Shown here in pieces: positions 49,345 through 56,741 of a stretch of DNA of 56,741 nucleotides (the stretch's first letter is position 1; each line of letters opens with the position of its first letter). The notes beneath the pieces are model-generated. The model saw only the letters and a list, made by a program, of their open reading frames with translations, was not told the DNA's origin and ran no database searches. This DNA is from Bacteroidota bacterium (lineage in GTDB: Bacteria > Bacteroidota > Bacteroidia > Chitinophagales > LD1): contig JADJZU010000030.1 of NCBI GenBank assembly GCA_016715625.1, positions 1 through 56,741 on the forward strand. The letters run 5' to 3'. The position numbers and the translations under genes were made by a program.

Positions 49345-50103
49345 CTACTTAGGAGAAGTAGGTGCAGTAGTCGTTTTCACGGTGGAGGAAGGTGTTTTAG
49401 CCGGAGCCGCTGGCTGCTTTGTTTGCGCCTGCTTTTTAGCCAACATGTCCAGATTTCCTTTAGCCAATACAAACTCCGGAGATTCAGCCAATGCTTTGTT
49501 GAAGTTGTCTTTAGCGGCTTCATCTTGGTTTAGTTCCATGGCACATATACCTTTTACATTCAGTGCTGCTGCCTTCATGGCCACATCCTGAGAGCCGCCC
49601 TGCACTACGATGTTCACTTTTTGCTTCGCTGACTCCGGATTGGCAATGACCTGATCGAGAGAGGCTACGCATTCGCCATATCTTTTCAATTGATATTGCA
49701 GCGTAGCAATCTGGTAGAGATAGTAAATAGATTTATCAGCAGCATACAATTTTTCGTAATCGGCCAGCGACTCTTTCACCAGGCCTAAACTCTGCTTAGA
49801 AACGGCCACCAGTTCCAGCATGTCATTTCTTTTCGGATTTTCTTTCAATATCTCTTCCCCAATAATAAATGCCTGTGCGTAACGCTCCCCGGCAAAATAC
49901 AGTAGCGCCATTGAATCGTTTAAGTCTTTACGCTCAGGCTTTAGGGCAATGGCCTGATAAAGACAAACGGTGGCTGCCTGTAAATCATAATTTTTGAGGG
50001 CCAGCTTATATGCCTTCATCTGAGTATCAAAAGCATCCTGTGCTTGCAGCGAAGCAACTGAAAAGGATACAAGTGCTATAAGTGTCAATACCAATTTCTT
50101 CAT
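49345..50103 (-). CDS. Secreted/periplasmic TPR protein
   Basis: A 252-aa protein with a signal peptide (MKKLVLTLIALVSFSVASLQAQ), then TPR-type helical pairs: YKLALKNYDLQAATVCLYQAIALKPERKD-like, RYAQAFIIGEEILKENPKRND and DEAAKDNFNKALAESPEF. The C-terminus is a low-complexity Pro/Thr/Ala tail. Likely a scaffold in the periplasm or on the surface; no specific partner can be named. Confidence 0.78.
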   Translation of the reverse strand: MKKLVLTLIALVSFSVASLQAQDAFDTQMKAYKLALKNYDLQAATVCLYQAIALKPERKDLNDSMALLYFAGERYAQAFIIGEEILKENPKRNDMLELVAVSKQSLGLVKESLADYEKLYAADKSIYYLYQIATLQYQLKRYGECVASLDQVIANPESAKQKVNIVVQGGSQDVAMKAAALNVKGICAMELNQDEAAKDNFNKALAESPEFVLAKGNLDMLAKKQAQTKQPAAPAKTPSSTVKTTTAPTSPK

Positions 50104-50145
50104 CGTAAAAATTTTTTTTGTGTGGGGCTAATGTAAAAGAATTTG

Positions 50146-50973
50146 CTACTCAGCAACCTTCCCGTTTAGGAATTTTACCATTTGCGATTGGAGTTCCAGA
50201 GCAGCTTTGCCCGCTGCATCATCAAAATCTTTTTCGCCCGAAGCATATATGATATTGCGAGCCGAGTTAATGAGCAGTCCGCACTCTTTGTTTAGCCCAT
50301 GCTGGCAAATTTGCTCCATATCTCCGCCTTGCGCGCCTACACCCGGCACCAAAAAGAAATGATGGGGAGCAATTTTTCGAAGGTTAGAAAACGCATCGGG
50401 ATGGGTGGCTCCGGTCACAAACATCAACTGGTCTTCTGTGGCCCATTTTTGGGCCCGCTGCATCACTCGCTCATACAACTTGAGCCCCTCCGATTCCGCA
50501 AACTGAAAATCGGCACTTCCTTTATTGGACGTGAGACCCAGTAGAATGACCCATTTATCGTGGTATCCCAAAAATGGAGTTACCGAATCTTCGCCCATGT
50601 ATGGCGCAACAGTAACGGCATCAAAATTTAACCATTCAAAATAGGTTTTCGCATACATTTTAGAAGTATTACCAATATCGCCCCGCTTGGCATCGGCAAT
50701 CGTGAATACCTCATCTTTAAATAACTCCAGATAATTCATAGTCTTTTCCAGACTCTCCCAACCTTTTACTCCCATACTTTCATAGAAAGCAACATTGGGT
50801 TTGTAAGCCACACACAAATCCTTAGTCGCATCAATAATGGCTTTGTTAAACTCAAAAACAGGGTCGGGATAGGCCAATAGATGTTTTGGAATCAGGGCTA
50901 TGTCGGTATCAAGGCCTACACACAAAAAGCTCTTTTTCTTCAAAATGAGCTGATAGAGTTCTTTTTTGTTCAT
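50146..50973 (-). CDS. pyrF: Orotidine 5'-phosphate decarboxylase (type 2)
   Basis: Last step of UMP synthesis. The 275-aa protein has LCVGLDTDIALIP near 17, the catalytic segment FTIADAKRGDIGNT near 90-104, VAPYMGEDSVTPFL and the phosphate-binding LVPGVGAQGGD. Type 2 (longer) pyrF is usual in Bacteroidota. The ATG at 50973 matches family starts; an extension to 51015 crosses the terminator region. TACATTAG lies 7 bases upstream of the ATG as a possible -7 box. Confidence 0.94.
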   Translation of the reverse strand: MNKKELYQLILKKKSFLCVGLDTDIALIPKHLLAYPDPVFEFNKAIIDATKDLCVAYKPNVAFYESMGVKGWESLEKTMNYLELFKDEVFTIADAKRGDIGNTSKMYAKTYFEWLNFDAVTVAPYMGEDSVTPFLGYHDKWVILLGLTSNKGSADFQFAESEGLKLYERVMQRAQKWATEDQLMFVTGATHPDAFSNLRKIAPHHFFLVPGVGAQGGDMEQICQHGLNKECGLLINSARNIIYASGEKDFDDAAGKAALELQSQMVKFLNGKVAE

Positions 50974-50997
50974 GGAGCTAATGTAGAAAGTTGCAAT

Positions 50998-51029
50998 AAA
51001 AACCCCCGCCTGCAAACGCAGCGCGGGGG
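50998..51029 (-). terminator. Terminator of the coiled-coil gene upstream of pyrF
   Basis: CCCCCGC (51003-51009) pairs with GCGGGGG (51023-51029); five As at 50998-51002 give the T run on the minus strand. It ends transcription from 51054-51434. Confidence 0.78.
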
Positions 51030-51053
51030 CACACCAAAAACCAAAACTATGGA

Positions 51054-51434
51054 CTAAGAAGCCTTAGAGAGATACTTGTTCAAACGGTATTTAAGCAGAA
51101 AAGTTGTTTGCTCCAGCTTTCGGATTTTATCCCGTAAACGATTGCGTAACATCATTTCACCCACGGTCACATGAATGGTGCCTGACTCGGGCGATTTAAA
51201 CTGTTGAGCTGCGGACTCTACCTCTTCCAGCACTGTTTTCATACAAGCCTTTACCTGTGCTGTTTCTTTTTTCAGGTCGCGGAGAAAAACTTCGTTTTCT
51301 CCATATACAACTGTATAAAGCAGCTGGTTAATATTGGCTTCCACGTTGTCTAACTGTTCGGTATATGCTAATAAATTGCTCATCCACTCGTTATACAAAC
51401 CTCCCAAAAGAACTTCCTGGTTGTTTCTGAACAT
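51054..51434 (-). CDS. Small coiled-coil protein of unknown function with strong RBS
   Basis: A 126-aa soluble, mostly helical protein (YTEQLDNVEANINQLL, LKKETAQVKACMKTVLEEVESAAQ, then a basic C-terminal helix RLRDKIRKLEQTT). I recognise no family. The start is set by an AGGAGGTG sequence 5-12 bases before the ATG at 51434, one of very few Shine-Dalgarno matches in the window. The frame extends to 51485 but without such support. Confidence 0.62.
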   Translation of the reverse strand: MFRNNQEVLLGGLYNEWMSNLLAYTEQLDNVEANINQLLYTVVYGENEVFLRDLKKETAQVKACMKTVLEEVESAAQQFKSPESGTIHVTVGEMMLRNRLRDKIRKLEQTTFLLKYRLNKYLSKAS

Positions 51435-51548
51435 AAGCACCTCCTTTCTATTTATCTGACTTAATATATAAACGAACGGATGCATGTAATTGATATGCCT
51501 TTAACGAAGTTTTAAGTAAAATGACAATTCGGTGACAAAACACCAAAG

Positions 51549-52019
51549 TTACTTCACCTTTACCTTCATCTGCCGGGAGAAAGATTCCTCCAATGAAATA
51601 AGCGTTTCTGTTCTGCTGATGCCTTCTATTTTTTGAATCTTATCATGCAGCACCTCGCGCAGGTGGTTGGTATCGCGACAGACTATCTTGAGAAATAAAG
51701 AATAATTTCCGGTGGTATAGTTGCACGAAAGCACTTCATCTATTTTGCGCAACTCTTTCACTACCCGGTCATAGGAATCGCTCCGAATCAGATACACACC
51801 AATAAAGGCAGTAATATCCATTCCCAGCTTTGCCAAATCGATTTGCAGCTGTGGATTTTTCACAATTCCCAGTTTCTCCATTTTGTTCATGCGCACATGC
51901 ACCGTGCCGGGAGAAATGAACAACTTCTTCCCTATTTCTGTATAAGGCATAAAAGCATTTTCCATGAGCAGATTCAAAATCTGCATATCGGTATTGTCAA
52001 TTTGATAATGCAAGGGCAT
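51549..52019 (-). CDS. Lrp/AsnC-family transcriptional regulator
   Basis: A 156-aa DNA-binding protein: N-terminal winged helix-turn-helix (residues about 8-60, IDNTDMQILNLLMENAFMPYTEIGKKLFIS-type) and a C-terminal RAM/AsnC ligand-binding domain with AFIGVYL, NYTTGNYSLFLKIVCRD and TRTETLISLEESF-like ending. Members sense amino acids and often regulate themselves. A 15-bp palindrome lies 16 bases before the ATG. The tRNA-like gene is transcribed away on the other side. Confidence 0.9.
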   Translation of the reverse strand: MPLHYQIDNTDMQILNLLMENAFMPYTEIGKKLFISPGTVHVRMNKMEKLGIVKNPQLQIDLAKLGMDITAFIGVYLIRSDSYDRVVKELRKIDEVLSCNYTTGNYSLFLKIVCRDTNHLREVLHDKIQKIEGISRTETLISLEESFSRQMKVKVK

Positions 52020-52034
52020 ATTTTAATTATTATT

Positions 52035-52049
52035 TTATCACAATGATAA
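52035..52049. promoter_or_regulatory. Palindrome upstream of the Lrp/AsnC gene (possible operator)
   Basis: TTATCA-CAA-TGATAA, a perfect 6-3-6 inverted repeat, 16 bases upstream of the regulator's start in AT-rich DNA. Candidate autoregulatory site. Confidence 0.4.
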
Positions 52050-52129
52050 CAAATAAAACATTTCATTACTATTTACATATATTTAATTACTTTTTATTAC
52101 ATTATTAGCAACATTGTGAGGAAGGTCAT

Positions 52130-52138
52130 TACATTTGC
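52130..52138 (+). promoter_or_regulatory. Putative -7 box of the tRNA-like RNA
   Basis: TACATTTGC, an exact TAnnTTTG match on the plus strand, ending 22 bases before the first acceptor base at 52161. That would give a leader of about 15 nt. The -33 TTG is not at the ideal spacing. Confidence 0.5.
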
Positions 52139-52160
52139 ATCAACGTTCTAATCAATACAT

Positions 52161-52306
52161 TGTTGGGTGATGAAATTTGGCAGACATGCCCTCCTGTCTC
52201 GGGGGTAAGGAGTCCGGAATAAAGCACCAGGTCAGCAAGATGCGCAAGCATCCTGCTGACTTGATTGTCTAACCGCCTTGTGTAGGTTCGAGTCCTGCTC
52301 CAACAG
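52161..52306 (+). tRNA. Atypical tRNA-like RNA with 76-nt variable region (anticodon GUC)
   Basis: All canonical arms can be drawn. Acceptor: TGTTGGG 52161-52167 with TCCAACA 52299-52305 (seven pairs, one G-U). D arm: ATG 52170-52172 with CAT 52185-52187, loop of tRNA-Leu style. Anticodon arm: CCCTC 52189-52193 with GGGGG 52201-52205, loop CTGTCTC giving anticodon GTC at 52196-52198. T arm: GTAGG 52282-52286, loop TTCGAGT, CCTGC 52294-52298. Discriminator G at 52306, no encoded CCA, then a T run. The variable region 52206-52281 is about three times the largest normal one and holds a 15-bp hairpin with GCAA loop (52228-52263). Whether it is charged is unknown. Confidence 0.6.
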
Positions 52307-52391
52307 CTTTTTTCTTGCAGACGAATGGCGGCCCGCTAAGCAAGCTGCCCAGATACACAGGCCGATTATTCCTTCTTCTAAATATACTTTC

Positions 52392-52511
52392 ATGATGCGC
52401 GCACTGCCTGCAGTTTTTACTTTTTTTGTTTTGCTGGTGTTCAACATCGTTACCCTACCGGTAGATTTACTCGTACGGTTGCTCGCAGTGCTTAGTGATG
52501 CAGAAGAATAA
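52392..52511 (+). CDS. Possible small membrane protein (39 aa)
   Basis: An ATG-initiated frame of 39 residues dominated by one or two hydrophobic segments (AVFTFFVLLVFNIVTLPVDLL) and ending with an acidic tail DAEE. It sits between the tRNA-like RNA and the bPH2 gene. No family recognised and no Shine-Dalgarno; it may be a real small inner-membrane protein. Confidence 0.3.
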   Translation: MMRALPAVFTFFVLLVFNIVTLPVDLLVRLLAVLSDAEE

Positions 52512-52568
52512 ACGAACCCGACACCAATCAGGCCTACCAACCTTTTTTATTTTTGCTTGTAAAAAAAG

Positions 52569-52939
52569 ATGGGTAGCTACGTAGACAATAACCTCCTGAA
52601 AGATGAACAGGTGATCTATGAAACCAAGTATCATTGGAAGATTTTCTTTACTCTCCAAGGCTTATCACCCTGTTTATTGTGCCGTCACTCAAGCGCTGGA
52701 GCGATGAGTTTGTGGTGACCAACAAACGCCTCATTTGCAAAACAGGATTGATTTCGCGCAAAACCCTCGAAATGAATCTTAACAAGATTGAAACAGTCAA
52801 TGTAGACCAAAGTATCCTCGGTCGCTTGTTGGGATATGGCACTATCACTATTATTGGAACCGGTGGCACCCGCGAGGCATTTGAGGATATTGCCGCTCCG
52901 GTGGAGTTCAGAAAAAGATTTCAGGAGGTAGCCGCTTAG
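52569..52939 (+). CDS. bPH2 (YdbS/YdbT-like PH) domain membrane protein, frameshifted and short
   Basis: The N-terminus MGSYVDNNLLKDEQVIYETKYHWKIFF fits the start of bacterial PH-like membrane proteins, and the C-terminal part is a clear bPH2 domain: FVVTNKRLICKTGLISRKTLEMNL, then KIETVNVDQSILGRLLGYGTI and a final FRKRFQ. The two lie in different frames, joined near 52646-52665. The two-helix membrane segment that normally separates them is shorter than usual, so the region may have lost sequence as well as frame. Confidence 0.72.
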
Positions 52940-52951
52940 TGGTTTCATCGT

Positions 52952-53347
52952 ATGAAAAAGAAAGACGCGGACAAAAATGCCCCCCCTTTAGAGATAGATA
53001 CGGAGCTACTCCGCAGCTATATGATGGGAGCCGCCAATCCAAAATATAGCAATAAGGTAAATGAACTCACCGAAGCGATTGACCTGCACCTGGAAGAAAA
53101 ACAAGTAGGCAAAGGAAAAATAGCACCGGAGGATGCCCTGTTTCATCAACTCGAAAAATTTGAAGAAGCCCTGGACAGGGCCATTGCATCGGGGCAACTG
53201 GAGCTACGCGTGGTACATGGTTTTGGCAAAGGTAAACTGAAAGCAGAAATAGAAAAGCGACTTCGGCAACATAAGCACGTGCGTTCCTTTACCAACGACT
53301 ACCACATGCGCTACGGCTACGGCAGCACCCTCATCCTGCTTAAATAA
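52952..53347 (+). CDS. Smr-domain protein
   Basis: A 131-aa protein with a Smr domain (residues about 40-130): AIDLHLEE at its start, the signature LRVVHGFGKGKLKAEIEKRLRQ and a final YGSTLILL. Smr domains occur at the C-terminus of MutS2 or alone and can act as endonucleases on nucleic acid; activity here is inferred from family. It follows the bPH2 gene by 12 bases. Confidence 0.87.
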   Translation: MKKKDADKNAPPLEIDTELLRSYMMGAANPKYSNKVNELTEAIDLHLEEKQVGKGKIAPEDALFHQLEKFEEALDRAIASGQLELRVVHGFGKGKLKAEIEKRLRQHKHVRSFTNDYHMRYGYGSTLILLK

Positions 53348-53441
53348 TTCCTGTTTGCCATACAACCATTGGTGCGCCCTTGTGAATTGTGGATAACGTG
53401 TGGATATATGCCCGTATATTTACCAACACAAAATGAAAATC

Positions 53442-53825
53442 ATGAAGAACAAACAAATGATTACGACACTATGCTGTGCCTTCCTGAGTTTGGGAGCATG
53501 GGCACAAAACGAACAAGCCTATAATAAAGCTACGGCTCTGCCCGCAACACCCGATGTGCCTAAAGTGCAAGGAAAAGAAGTGACCATTGTGCTAAAGAAC
53601 ACGGCCGAAAAATCAGTAGCGGTATTTGCAGGACCTAAAGAAGAAATCAGAAATCCGAAGATAACCCCCGTAGGCGGTCTCAGTTCTAACAAATTGTATA
53701 TACGCGAGAACGATGTAGTGTGCATTATGACTCCGGAGAACACCCCCAAGGCCTGTGCCATTGCCAAGCCGGGGATTACCTCTATAGAGATTAACTCTTC
53801 CGCTACCACCTTATCGGGCAAGTAG
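53442..53825 (+). CDS. Secreted protein of unknown function
   Basis: From the ATG at 53442 (127 aa; an in-frame ATG at 53433 is possible) there is a signal peptide (MITTLCCAFLSLGAWA) followed by a compact beta-rich domain (GKEVTIVLKNTAEKSVAVFAGP, SNKLYIRENDVVCIMTPENTP). I do not recognise a family; it may be a small periplasmic binding or structural protein. A terminator follows. Confidence 0.65.
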   Translation: MKNKQMITTLCCAFLSLGAWAQNEQAYNKATALPATPDVPKVQGKEVTIVLKNTAEKSVAVFAGPKEEIRNPKITPVGGLSSNKLYIRENDVVCIMTPENTPKACAIAKPGITSIEINSSATTLSGK

Positions 53826-53845
53826 CCGAAGCACACAAAAAATCT

Positions 53846-53878
53846 AAAATCCCGATGAACCCCATCGGGATTTTTTTT
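53846..53878 (+). terminator. Terminator upstream of lon
   Basis: AAAATCCCGATG (53846-53857) pairs with CATCGGGATTTT (53863-53874), ending in eight Ts. It follows the 53442-53825 gene. Confidence 0.85.
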
Positions 53879-53995
53879 GAATCAGCCCGATGCTGATACC
53901 TTGCAACCCTTAGTATCGCCTGCCGGGGCATTGGCCCATTTGTCAGTTGGCACAGGCATTGATACAAACAAGCCATTCACACAAACAGCGAAACA

Positions 53996-56463
53996 ATGAA
54001 AGAGATAGACAGCTTGAATTTTATACAACAACCGGTGAACGATGACGAGATGGATTTTCTGCCTATTCTACCCGATGAAGAAGGGGCCGATGGTAAAAAA
54101 TTAGACATCCCTGATGCACTTCCGATTCTGCCATTGCGCAACACCATTTTGTTTCCGGGGGTAGTATTGCCCATTACCATTGGGCGCGACAAAAGCATTA
54201 CGGCTGTCAAAGAGGCATATAAAACCAATAAGCTGCTCGGAGTTGTTGGACAAACTGACGGTAACATAGAGGAACCCGAATTCAACGATTTATTTAAAGT
54301 GGGCACCGTGGCGCAAATTATGCGCATGATTAAAATGCCCGATGGCAGCACGACTGCTATCATACAAGGGCGCAACCGCTTTTTGACCAAAGAACTGCTG
54401 CAAAATGAGCCGTTTATGAAGGCCACCATTGAGGTGCTTCACGATATTATGCCGGTAAACGACAAAGAGTTTGACGCTACCATGAGCAGCATTAAAGATT
54501 TGGCCGGCAATATTATTTCCATGAACCCGCAGATACCCAGCGAGGCAGCCATCGTGCTCAAAAACATCGGCAATCCGGTTACCCTATCGCATTTTATTTC
54601 TTCGAACCTGAATATTCCCACTCTTGAGAAACAAAAGCTGCTCGAAATCGGGGATATGAAACACCGCGTTACCGTTATTCTGGAGCACCTGAATAAGGAA
54701 ATTCAGATGCTGGAAATGAAAAACCAGATACAAGGCAAGGTGCGTCAAGAAATTGACAAACAGCAGCGCGACTACTTTCTGTCGCAGCAGTTGAAGACCA
54801 TACAAGATGAGCTGGGCATGACCGGTGCCGACAAAGATGTACAGCGCCTGAAAGAAAAACTAGCCAATGTTCAGCTTCCTCAAAAAGCCAAAGAGCAGGT
54901 AGATAAAGAACTGGAGAAACTGCAACGAATGAATCCTGCTGCTGCCGACTATTCGGTGGTGCTGAACTATGTGGATGTGATACTCAGCCTGCCATGGGGC
55001 GTGTATACCAAAGACAACTTTAATGTGAAGCATGCCAAAAAGGTATTGGACAAAGATCACTACGGCATGGAAAAAGTAAAAGAACGCGTGCTTGAATATC
55101 TGGCAGTTTTAAAACTAAAGGGCGATATGAAAAGCCCTATTTTGTGCCTGGTGGGCCCTCCGGGTGTGGGCAAAACCAGTTTAGGACAAAGCATTGCCAA
55201 TGCGTTGGGGCGCAAATATGTGCGTATAGCTTTGGGTGGACTGCATGATGAAGCCGAGATACGCGGACACCGCAAAACCTACATTGGCGCCATGCCCGGT
55301 CGCATTATCCAAAGTCTGAAAAAAGCCGGCACGTCTAACCCCGTGTTTATACTGGACGAGGTGGACAAAGTGGGAGCTGATTACAAAGGTGACCCATCCT
55401 CGGCACTGCTGGAGGTGCTGGACCCGGAGCAAAACCATGCCTTCTACGATAATTATCTGGAGCTGGAATACGACCTGAGCAAAGTGCTTTTTGTGGCCAC
55501 CGCCAACGCTTTGCAAACCATACAACCCGCCCTCCGCGACCGCATGGAGCTAATACCTATAGAAGGCTACAGCGTGGAAGAAAACAGGAGATTGCCCAAA
55601 AGCACCTTATCCCTAAGCAGGTGGCCAACCATGGTTTAAAACCCAAACAAGTAGCTATCAGCGACCGTGTGCTGGAGCGGCTTATTGAAGAATATACCAA
55701 GGAAAGCGGTGTGCGCGAACTGGACCGTCAACTGGCTTCGCTCATGCGCAACACCGCCAAAAAGGTGGCTATGGGCGAAAAATACAACCCCACCATCAAA
55801 GATGAGGACCTGGAGCGCATTTTAGGGCCAGAGAAGTTTGACAAAAGCATTTACACCGAAGAAAATATGCCGGGGGTAGCCGTGGGCCTGGCCTGGACAC
55901 CCGTTGGAGGCGATATTCTCTTTATTGAATCTACCTTGAGCAAAGGAACCGGCCTCACCACGGTAACGGGCAATCTGGGTGATGTGATGAAGGAATCCAC
56001 CTCCACTGCATTCACTTACCTGAAAGCCAACGCAGCCCGCTATGGTATTCCGCACGAGGTATTTGCCAAGGTGAATGTGCATCTGCATTTCCCCGAAGGA
56101 GCCGTGCCTAAAGATGGCCCCAGTGCGGGAATTACCATTTTATCGTCCCTGGCCTCTCTTTTTACGCAACGAAGAGTGCGCCCATACCTGGCCATGACCG
56201 GTGAAATAACCCTCCGCGGAAAAGTGATGCCGGTGGGTGGCATCAAAGAAAAGATATTGGCCGCCAAGCGAGCCGGGATGAAGGAGATTATTATGTGCGA
56301 GCGAAACCGCAAAGATGTGCAGCAAATTAACCCCGCTTACATCAAGCACATGAAATTTCATTTTGTAAAAACGATGGACGAGGTAGTGGAACTTGCCCTG
56401 CAAAAAATCAGAGTGCGCGATGGCATTCAGCTGCAGACTTTTCTGCAAGACGACAAAAAATAG
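53996..56463 (+). CDS. lon: ATP-dependent protease La (Lon), frameshifted
   Basis: Cytoplasmic ATP-dependent serine protease for quality control. Repaired length 822 aa. The N-terminal LAN domain begins at ALPILPLRNTILFPGVVLP; a coiled-coil region follows; the AAA+ domain has Walker A GPPGVGKTSLG, Walker B VFILDEVDKVG and sensor region RDRMELIPIEGYS; the C-terminal protease has the catalytic Ser in PKDGPSAG (codon 56122-56124) and Lys in GGIKEK (56245-56247). One A is missing from the run at 55581-55584; adding it gives VEEKQEIAQKHLIPKQVANHG. Confidence 0.95.
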
Positions 56464-56466
56464 ACC

Positions 56467-56741
56467 GTGAACATACTCATTATTGGTGCCGGCAACATGG
56501 GCAAAACCTACGCCCGCAGTTTGCTTAGCAGCTACTTTACCGCCCCCGAGCATCTTTTTCTGCTTGATGTAAAAGAACTGAACGATGATTTTTTGAAGGA
56601 GGTGCCCCTCCAAAACAGGTCCACTACACCTGGTGCCCACCTGAGTCAGGCACACATTATTTTACTGGCTGTGAAGCCGCAGGATTTTGATGCCCTGAGC
56701 GAACAGATACGGCCCTTCCTTAGCCCGGAGCAAATAATACT
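56467..56741 (+). CDS. proC: Pyrroline-5-carboxylate reductase, N-terminal part (runs off the window)
   Basis: NAD(P)H-dependent last step of proline synthesis. From a GTG start at 56467, three bases after the lon stop, the frame stays open to the edge. It begins NILIIGAGNMGKTYARSLL (Rossmann dinucleotide motif) and continues to IILLAVKPQDFDAL, the expected second strand. The tight spacing suggests co-transcription with lon. Confidence 0.85.
   Translation, partial: MNILIIGAGNMGKTYARSLLSSYFTAPEHLFLLDVKELNDDFLKEVPLQNRSTTPGAHLSQAHIILLAVKPQDFDALSEQIRPFLSPEQII

Noticed and set aside
52161..52306. tRNA-Leu interrupted by a group I intron
   Set aside because: The extra sequence lies after the anticodon stem, not in the anticodon loop, and is far too short for a group I intron core.

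Overview
The window is a chromosomal segment of a Bacteroidota bacterium, probably from the Chitinophagales/Sphingobacteriales side. The evidence is: five proteins with C-terminal type IX secretion (Por/T9SS) sorting domains, a gldC gliding-motility gene, promoters of the TAnnTTTG type, almost no Shine-Dalgarno sequences, a TonB/B12 locus of the Bacteroidota kind, and a fused 2-oxoacid dehydrogenase E1. Gene order looks like ordinary chromosome with no phage, transposon or CRISPR. At least ten genes carry frameshifts, most of them one-base changes at or next to homopolymers, including essential leuS and lon. This points to residual sequencing error rather than mass gene decay.

Left part (1-6.9 kb): the 3' end of leuS and its terminator; a 1.2-kb stretch holding two different tandem arrays that share an exact 21-bp period; a fused alpha-beta E1 of a branched-chain-type 2-oxoacid dehydrogenase; and an MBOAT acyltransferase coupled to an SGNH-like secreted partner (cell-envelope O-acylation). 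6.9-13.7 kb (minus): an acyl-CoA operon running carboxyltransferase, biotin carboxylase, a YdcF-like lipoprotein, enoyl-CoA hydratase, a beta-keto acid cleavage enzyme and an enoyl-CoA-reductase-like SDR. Then rpmE (zinc-free L31).

14.1-28.9 kb (minus): one giant secreted protein of about 4,900 residues once a single frameshift is repaired. It has a signal peptide, 28 copies of a ~95-residue NGGE..W domain arranged largely in A-B-C trios, 21 copies of a ~90-residue Ig-like domain, and a T9SS sorting domain. 29.1-38.9 kb: a helical conserved protein, two paralogous T9SS cargo proteins, a thioredoxin-like protein, gldC, coaE, purK, convergent aroA-aroB, a single-pass membrane protein and a CoA-transferase A subunit.

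39.0-45.6 kb (minus): a cobalamin-riboswitch-controlled operon encoding a DUF4465 T9SS protein, a second T9SS surface protein, a BtuB-type TonB receptor, a BtuG-like beta-propeller lipoprotein and a damaged BtuF-like binding protein. 45.8-56.7 kb: two lipoproteins, mdh, mtgA, a TPR protein, pyrF, a coiled-coil protein with a rare strong ribosome-binding site, an Lrp/AsnC regulator, an unusual 146-nt tRNA-like RNA, a bPH2 protein, a Smr-domain protein, lon and the start of proC.

The observations most worth following are the tRNA-like RNA at 52161-52306 (complete tRNA arms with a 76-nt variable region), the paired 21-bp arrays at 1037-1841, the architecture of the giant protein, and the B12 operon with T9SS cargo and a tetranucleotide-repeat frameshift in its BtuG-like gene.
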